NCBI GenBank assembly: GCA_029582155.1
Contig: CM055908.1
Coordinates: 23,111,103 to 23,175,102, forward strand
DNA length: 64,000 bases
DNA from: Panopea generosa
Taxonomy: Eukaryota; Mollusca; Bivalvia; Adapedonta; Hiatellidae
Reading direction: 5' to 3'
Both the position numbers and the translations under genes were made by a program. Shown here one piece after another: positions 60,559-64,000 of the stretch. Every line of letters begins with the position of its first letter. The stretch's first letter is position 1. The notes under the pieces were generated by a model, which worked only from the letters and a program-made list of their open reading frames with translations, was not told the DNA's origin and ran no database searches.

Positions 60559-63500
60559 GGCTGTGTGAATTCTGACCAGTGACTGAAAGTCGGACAGATA
60601 TCGACTATAGGTTAATCATTATGTCAGCATCTAGAATCGCCATCTTTAATCTAGCTGTATGGTTAAACTGAGAGATACACGTAAGGCGAGATCAAAATAT
60701 ACAAAATTCTAATCGGCTGTTTTATTAGTATTTTCAAATTAGGATAATTTAAGTTTTAAATGACTGCTTGTAACATAGCTATCTTGAAAAATAATATAAA
60801 TCAACATTAGACGTTCATTGACAAGTTTATTATATATAAGATTGCTTAAAGGGAGAGGACTGGTCAATAATGCTGGAGTTTAGTATAATTTTTCCAAATG
60901 ATCATCAGATTGGTAAAATCAAATATGCAGTCACTAAACACGCATGTTCACGTAAATAAACTGCTCTGTAAAATATTTTTTCCCCTAAATGATATCTTCT
61001 AATACAACTAGCATACTTACATCTCCAATAACAAGTCATCTGATTAATAGCAACACTTTTTAGTATTTGGAGCATTTTGGTCTAGTAAAATATGAAATTG
61101 GGGGAAATTTAAGAATTAACGGTAATTTCACATTTCAGTGATCAGTCAATGGACTTTTAGAGCCTATTCTGTGTTGCTCGAGAATAAACTACCGCTTAAG
61201 ACGGTGATAGAGGACGTGAGGGTGGCTGTTTGTTTCATTACCCTCATGGACATCCTCATTACCCTCATGGACATCCTCGTTACCCTCATGGACATCCTCA
61301 TTACCCATATGGAATCCTCATTACCTTCATGGACATCCTCATTACCCACATGGAATCCTTATTAACCTCATGGAATCCTCATTACTCTCATAGATAATCT
61401 AATTACCCTTATGGATGATGTTGTCCATAAGGGTAACAAGGATGTCCATAAGGGTAACGAGGATATCCATAAGGGTAACGAGGATATCCATAAGGGTAAT
61501 GAGGATGTCCATAAGAGTAACGAGGATATCCATTAGGGTAATGAGGTTGTCCTTCAGTGCAACTAAGTTGTCCATAAAGGTAACGAGGATGTCCATAAGG
61601 GTAATGAGGATGTCCTTCAGTGTAACTAAGTTGTCCAAATAGGTAACGAGGATGTCCATAAGGTCAAGGATGATGTCCATAAGGGTAACGTGGTTGTCCA
61701 TAAGGGTAACGGGGATGTCCATAAGGTAACTAGGATGTACATGAGGGTAACGAAGATACCCATAATGGTAATGAGGATTCCCATGAGGGTAATGAGGATG
61801 TTTATGATGGTGAAAGGAAGAATTTTTGTTGCATTATCGTCATGGAATCCTCATTACCCTCATTGACATCCTATTTACCGTCATAGACAACTTCATTTCT
61901 ATCATGGACATCCTAATTTCCCTCATGTACATCCTCATTACCCTACTGGACATCCACATTACCGTCATCTCTTCATTACTCTCATTTAATCCTCATTACT
62001 TAAATTTACATCCTCATTACTCTCATAGACTTCCTAATTACCGTCATGGACAACCTCATTACCATCATGGAATCCTCATTACTCTCATAGATTCCTCATT
62101 TCCCTCATGGAATCCTAATTACCATCACTGATATCCTTATCACCCTCATGGGCATCTTCATTACCCTAATGGATCTCCTTATAACCCTCATGGATATCCT
62201 AATTACCTTCATGTTATCCTCATTACCCTCATGGACATCCTCTTTCCTCTCATGGACAACATCATAAGCCTCATAGAATCCTCATTTCCCTATAGATTCT
62301 TCATTACCCTCGTGTTATCCTCATAACCCTCATTGACATTCTCATTTCCCTAATAGAATCCTCATTAAACCCACATGGGTATTCCTATTACCCTTATGGA
62401 CATAAACAATATCGTCATGGACATCCTCATTACCCCCATAGACATCTTCATTTCCCTCATGTATATCCCTATTACCCTCATGGACATCTTCATTACCCTT
62501 ATGGACATCATCATTTCCCTCATGGTTATCCCTTTTACCGTCATGGACATCTTCATTACCCTCATGGACATCCTCATTACTCTCATGGACATCTTCCTTA
62601 CCCTCATGGTTATCTTTATTACCGCCATGGACATCATCATTACCCACATGGACATCTTCATTACCCTCATGGACATCTTCATTACCCTCACGGATCTCCT
62701 TATTACCATCATGGACATCTTCATTACCCTCATGGACAACATCATTACCCTCATGGACATCCTCATTTCCTCATGAACATCCTCTTTTCCTCATCGACAA
62801 CCTCATTAACCTCATAGAATTCTCATTACCCTCATAATGAACAAACTCATTATCCTCATGGGCAACCTTATTACCATAAAAATCCTTATTACTCTTATAG
62901 AATCCTTTTTTCCCCCATTCAATCCTCATTACCCTCAAGAACATCCTCATTACCCTCATGGACAACTTCATTTCCCTCACGGACATCCTCATTTCCCTCA
63001 TGGGCATCCTCATTACCCTCATGGACATCCTAACTACCATCATGGACATTATAATTATCCTCATGGACATTCTTATTACCCTCATTGACATCTTCATTTC
63101 CCTTATGGACATCCTCAAATTCCTGATAAACATCTTCATAACCCTCATGAATCTTCTCATAACCCTAATGTAATCCGCATTACCTTCATGGATATATTCA
63201 GTTCCATTATGAACATCCTCAAATTCTTCATAGACATCCTCATTACCCTCATGGATATCCTAATTACATTCATGGAGATCCATGTGAAATTGTGCAAAGA
63301 ATAAAATATTAAAAAAGAGAACATCTGAACAAGCAATAAATTGATAATGACCAGTATGGAATAAAACAACATTCATTTGTTCATATATAATATTTCAAAA
63401 CGTTGATAAGCTCTGGTGACAAAAATTGCCATCTTTGATGACAATAGGCAAACTTAAAGTTGAGGTAGCTATACCTACCATCAACAGATTCACTCTCAGA

Positions 63501-64000
63501 TTCACCACTGCTAGATCCGCCGCTGCCAGATCCACCACTGCCAAATCCACCGCTGCCAGATCCACCGCTACCAAATCCACCGCTGCCAGATCCTCCGCTG
63601 CCAGATCCACCACTGCCAAATCCACCACTACCAAATCCACCGCTGCCAGATCCACCACTGCCAAATCCACCACTGCCAGATCCACCGCTACCAGATCCAC
63701 CACTGCCAAATCCACCACTGCCAGATCCACTGCTGCCAAATCCACCACTGCCAGATCCACCGCTGCCAGATCCACCACTGCCAAATCCACCACTGCCAAA
63801 TCCACCACTACCAAATCCACCGCTGCCAGATCCACCGCTGCCAAATCCACCACTGCCAGATCCACCGCTGCCAGATCCACTACTGCCAAATCCACCACTG
63901 CCAAATCCACCACTGCCAGATCCACCGCTGCCAGATCCACTACTGCCAAATCCACCACTGCCAAATCCACCGCTGCCTGATCCACCACTGCCAAATCCAC
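48470..64000 (-). CDS. Gene B: paralogue of gene A with a Gly-rich repeat exon
   Basis: Minus-strand exons 5' to 3': beyond 64000 down to 63479, then 60454-60389, 59699-59631, 58860-58852, 55734-55687, 54035-53952, 53276-53247, 52010-51990, 49538-49506 and 48507-48470 (stop TAA). The last nine are the same lengths and phases as in gene A, with clearly similar peptides and the same four cysteines. The 5' visible exon encodes a silk-like (Gly-Phe/Ser-Gly-Ser-Gly)n domain. It ends ESESESVD in phase 1, which joins in frame to the next exon. There is no equivalent of the gene A 25-residue array in view. The N-terminus lies outside the window. The composition suggests a secreted or matrix protein; that is inference, since no signal peptide is visible. 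Confidence 0.7.
49506..49538 (-). CDS. Gene B 33-nt exon
   Basis: Acceptor TTTCATTTCAG, peptide AVCKHGILSH, donor GTAAGAATT. It is parallel to gene A 19503-19535. Confidence 0.75.
50120..51670 (+). repeat. 22-bp tandem repeat, about 65 copies
   Basis: The unit is AAATCGGCCTAGTGGTAAAG plus two bases, with variants such as CTGGCACAGTTGTAAAG spaced in a longer pattern at 50500-50950. It lies in the gene B intron between exons 52010-51990 and 49538-49506. The first 200 bp are degenerate. Confidence 0.95.
51990..52010 (-). CDS. Gene B 21-nt micro-exon
   Basis: Acceptor TATATTACAG, peptide TRLEIM, donor GTAAGCTGT. It is parallel to gene A 22053-22073. Confidence 0.6.
52128..52355. mobile_element. 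MITE with about 27-bp terminal inverted repeats and TA target site
   Basis: The left end CTGAACGGAACAGCTAACC is mirrored by the right end GGTTAGCTGTTCCGTTCAG. Both ends are flanked by TA, as in Tc1/mariner-type insertions. The element is 228 bp and non-coding. A second copy spans 56754-57767. Confidence 0.8.
52795..52862. other. Intronic element conserved with gene A (22640-22765)
   Basis: It shares GGTCAATC and AACTACTCTACTCTGTCAG with TGCACCATG, in the corresponding intron of gene B. Confidence 0.5.
53247..53276 (-). CDS. Gene B 30-nt exon
   Basis: Acceptor TTTTATTTCAG, peptide KVDIDTLDE, donor GTACGTGAAT. It is parallel to gene A 23097-23126. Confidence 0.75.
53952..54035 (-). CDS. Gene B 84-nt exon
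   Basis: It encodes RFLSTLPINVVEKLFDLFA, then ELAFQRFS. Acceptor TAATTTCAG, donor GTTGGTAGC. It is parallel to gene A 23739-23822 and is the most conserved exon of the pair. Confidence 0.85.
54360..54495 (+). repeat. Dispersed repeat carrying CCAAT motif, copy 3 (CRE mutated)
   Basis: It matches copy 2 through AGGTCCGTTAAATAGTAA, GTTGATTGGTCCGTTGCTTC and AAAGTTTAAATGACATCACA. The CRE core is changed to TGACATCA (54460-54467). Confidence 0.65.
54500..55680. other. Gene B intron, nothing recognised
   Basis: AT-rich, with no conserved exon and no clear transposon. Confidence 0.4.
55687..55734 (-). CDS. Gene B 48-nt exon
   Basis: Acceptor CTTTGACAG, peptide GDSLMTFEEYEAWNK, donor GTAGGGCAC. 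It is parallel to gene A 25146-25193. Confidence 0.85.
56754..57767. mobile_element. MITE copy with amplified terminal repeat and nested SINE
   Basis: The element has the same TA-flanked ends and internal sequence (TTTCCAATATCTTCGTCAAA, TTTAAGTCC) as 52128-52355. Its left terminal repeat is expanded into about 17 tandem copies of a 34-bp unit (56754-57310), one of them truncated. A SINE (57382-57654) interrupts the interior. Confidence 0.8.
57382..57654 (+). mobile_element. tRNA-derived SINE nested in the MITE
   Basis: It has box B GAGTTCGAATCCCTCG and shares TCTCCGTGATGATTGATATA, CGACATTGTGTCTCATTATC and GTTACTTGCGGAGACGGGG with 15962-16172. It ends in an ATTCAATCAATCA tail. TCAATTAT occurs on both sides (57374-57381 and 57655-57662), a plausible target-site duplication. 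Confidence 0.75.
57928..58341 (+). other. 137-codon ORF of doubtful status
   Basis: This is the longest non-repetitive open frame in the window, with ATG at 57928 and stop at 58339-58341. It lies antisense in a gene B intron. I recognise no motif, and gene A has no counterpart. It could be a remnant of a mobile element or chance. Confidence 0.2.
58852..58860 (-). CDS. Gene B 9-nt micro-exon
   Basis: AGATAACAG between acceptor CTTTCTCCGTTTCAG and donor GTAACT. It adds Ile-Thr plus junction codons. It is parallel to gene A 27955-27963. Confidence 0.6.
58965..59120 (+). repeat. 34-bp tandem repeat, about five copies
   Basis: The unit is GTTTAACATTACGGTCACGG, then CAAGTAACTGATAC. Confidence 0.93.
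59631..59699 (-). CDS. Gene B 69-nt exon
   Basis: It encodes SFFVCAKSAMLNIEQ, then DLDALFG. Acceptor TTTATTTGCAG, donor GTAATGC. It is parallel to gene A 28783-28851. Confidence 0.85.
60086..60265 (+). repeat. 42-bp tandem repeat, about four copies
   Basis: The unit is GTCATACTTATTTGAGAGAC, then GCTTCCACTAAAACGTGTAAAG. ORFs on both strands here are repeat shadows. Confidence 0.93.
60389..60454 (-). CDS. Gene B 66-nt exon
   Basis: Acceptor ACTTACAG, peptide DESHKGVCANVSVP followed by CLDSLNA, donor GTGAGCAC. It is parallel to gene A 29947-30012. Confidence 0.8.
60495..60560 (+). repeat. (CA)n(TA)n microsatellite
   Basis: About 20 CA units followed by about 10 TA units. Confidence 0.98.
60560..61235. 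other. Gene B intron, nothing recognised
   Basis: No exon compatible with phase 1 is seen. A short ATG-starting segment with a good donor near 61021-61039 is discussed under rejected items. Confidence 0.4.
61235..63290 (+). repeat. 21-bp minisatellite with an internal inverted block
   Basis: The unit is ATTACCCTCATGGACATCCTC with many variants. From about 61415 to 61810 the array is in reverse orientation (GAGGATGTCCATAAGGGTAA). Because 21 is a multiple of three, long open frames appear on both strands; none is considered coding. Confidence 0.95.
63479..64000 (-). CDS. Gene B Gly/Ser/Phe pentapeptide-repeat exon (partial)
   Basis: The minus strand has about 30 copies of a 15-bp unit read as GFGSG or GSGSG. 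It ends GSSSGESESESVD and a phase-1 donor (GTAGGTAT, just below 63479). Other frames are also open because of the period, but only this frame joins the downstream phase-1 exons and gives a plausible silk-like composition. The exon continues past the right edge. Such repeats occur in silks, shell-matrix and adhesive proteins; the role here is not known. Confidence 0.6.

Noticed and set aside
61021-61039. Short minus-strand segment with acceptor and GTAAGTAT donor
   Set aside because: It is 19 nt, so it does not keep the phase 1-1 pattern of gene B. An alternative start codon reading is speculative.
62342-63173. Long ORFs on both strands with Met-Ser-Met or Met-Asp-Ile repeats
   Set aside because: They are frames of the 21-bp minisatellite, open in several frames because the unit is a multiple of three. 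There are no splice or start signals.
63426-63980. 184-codon plus-strand Ser/Thr/Ala/Lys repeat ORF
   Set aside because: It is the opposite strand of the Gly-rich exon. It has no splice context, while the minus-strand frame joins gene B in phase.

Overview
The window is nuclear DNA of an invertebrate animal, most likely a bivalve mollusc. It is AT-rich, has short exons in long introns, and carries no bacterial-style operons. The clues are tRNA-derived SINEs that share a central block (GTTACTTGCGGA) like the one I remember from bivalve MetaSINEs, degraded LINEs, a MITE, many mini- and microsatellites, and an inhibitor-of-apoptosis (IAP) gene of the kind expanded in bivalves. The genus is not certain. 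Almost all long ORFs here are satellite or transposon shadows. The real coding sequence is in short spliced exons, which I found from splice sites, reading-frame phase and comparison between copies.

Plus strand, 3.5-15.8 kb: an IAP gene with 11 coding exons and an inferred 458 codons before the stop. It encodes a divergent BIR, a linker built from tandemly duplicated micro-exons, two nearly identical BIRs made by a recent 2.1-kb duplication, and a C-terminal RING. Intron 2 holds a 3.6-kb minisatellite. A 5'-truncated LINE sits in the second duplicate only.

Minus strand, 18.5-64 kb: two paralogous genes of a family I do not recognise, called here A (3' end at 18.5 kb) and B (3' end at 48.5 kb, running off the right edge). 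Each ends in nine exons of 66, 69, 9, 48, 84, 30, 21, 33 and 38 nt (to the stop). Lengths are identical between A and B, every junction is phase 1, and the peptides clearly match. Upstream, gene A has 22 tandem copies of a 75-nt phase 1-1 exon (period 304-308 bp, 30.8-37.3 kb) encoding a 25-residue acidic repeat. Gene B instead has a Gly/Ser/Phe pentapeptide-repeat exon (63.5-64.0 kb and beyond). The design resembles micro-exon genes: modular exons that can be skipped, duplicated or exchanged without breaking frame. This is the best candidate for an undescribed system.

The IAP gene and gene A converge tail to tail. Nothing in the sequence shows that the genes share a pathway. The rest is repeats: seven SINE copies, three LINE fragments, two copies of a TA-flanked MITE (one with its terminal repeat amplified into a satellite and a nested SINE), a dispersed repeat carrying CCAAT and CRE motifs, and about a dozen tandem arrays.
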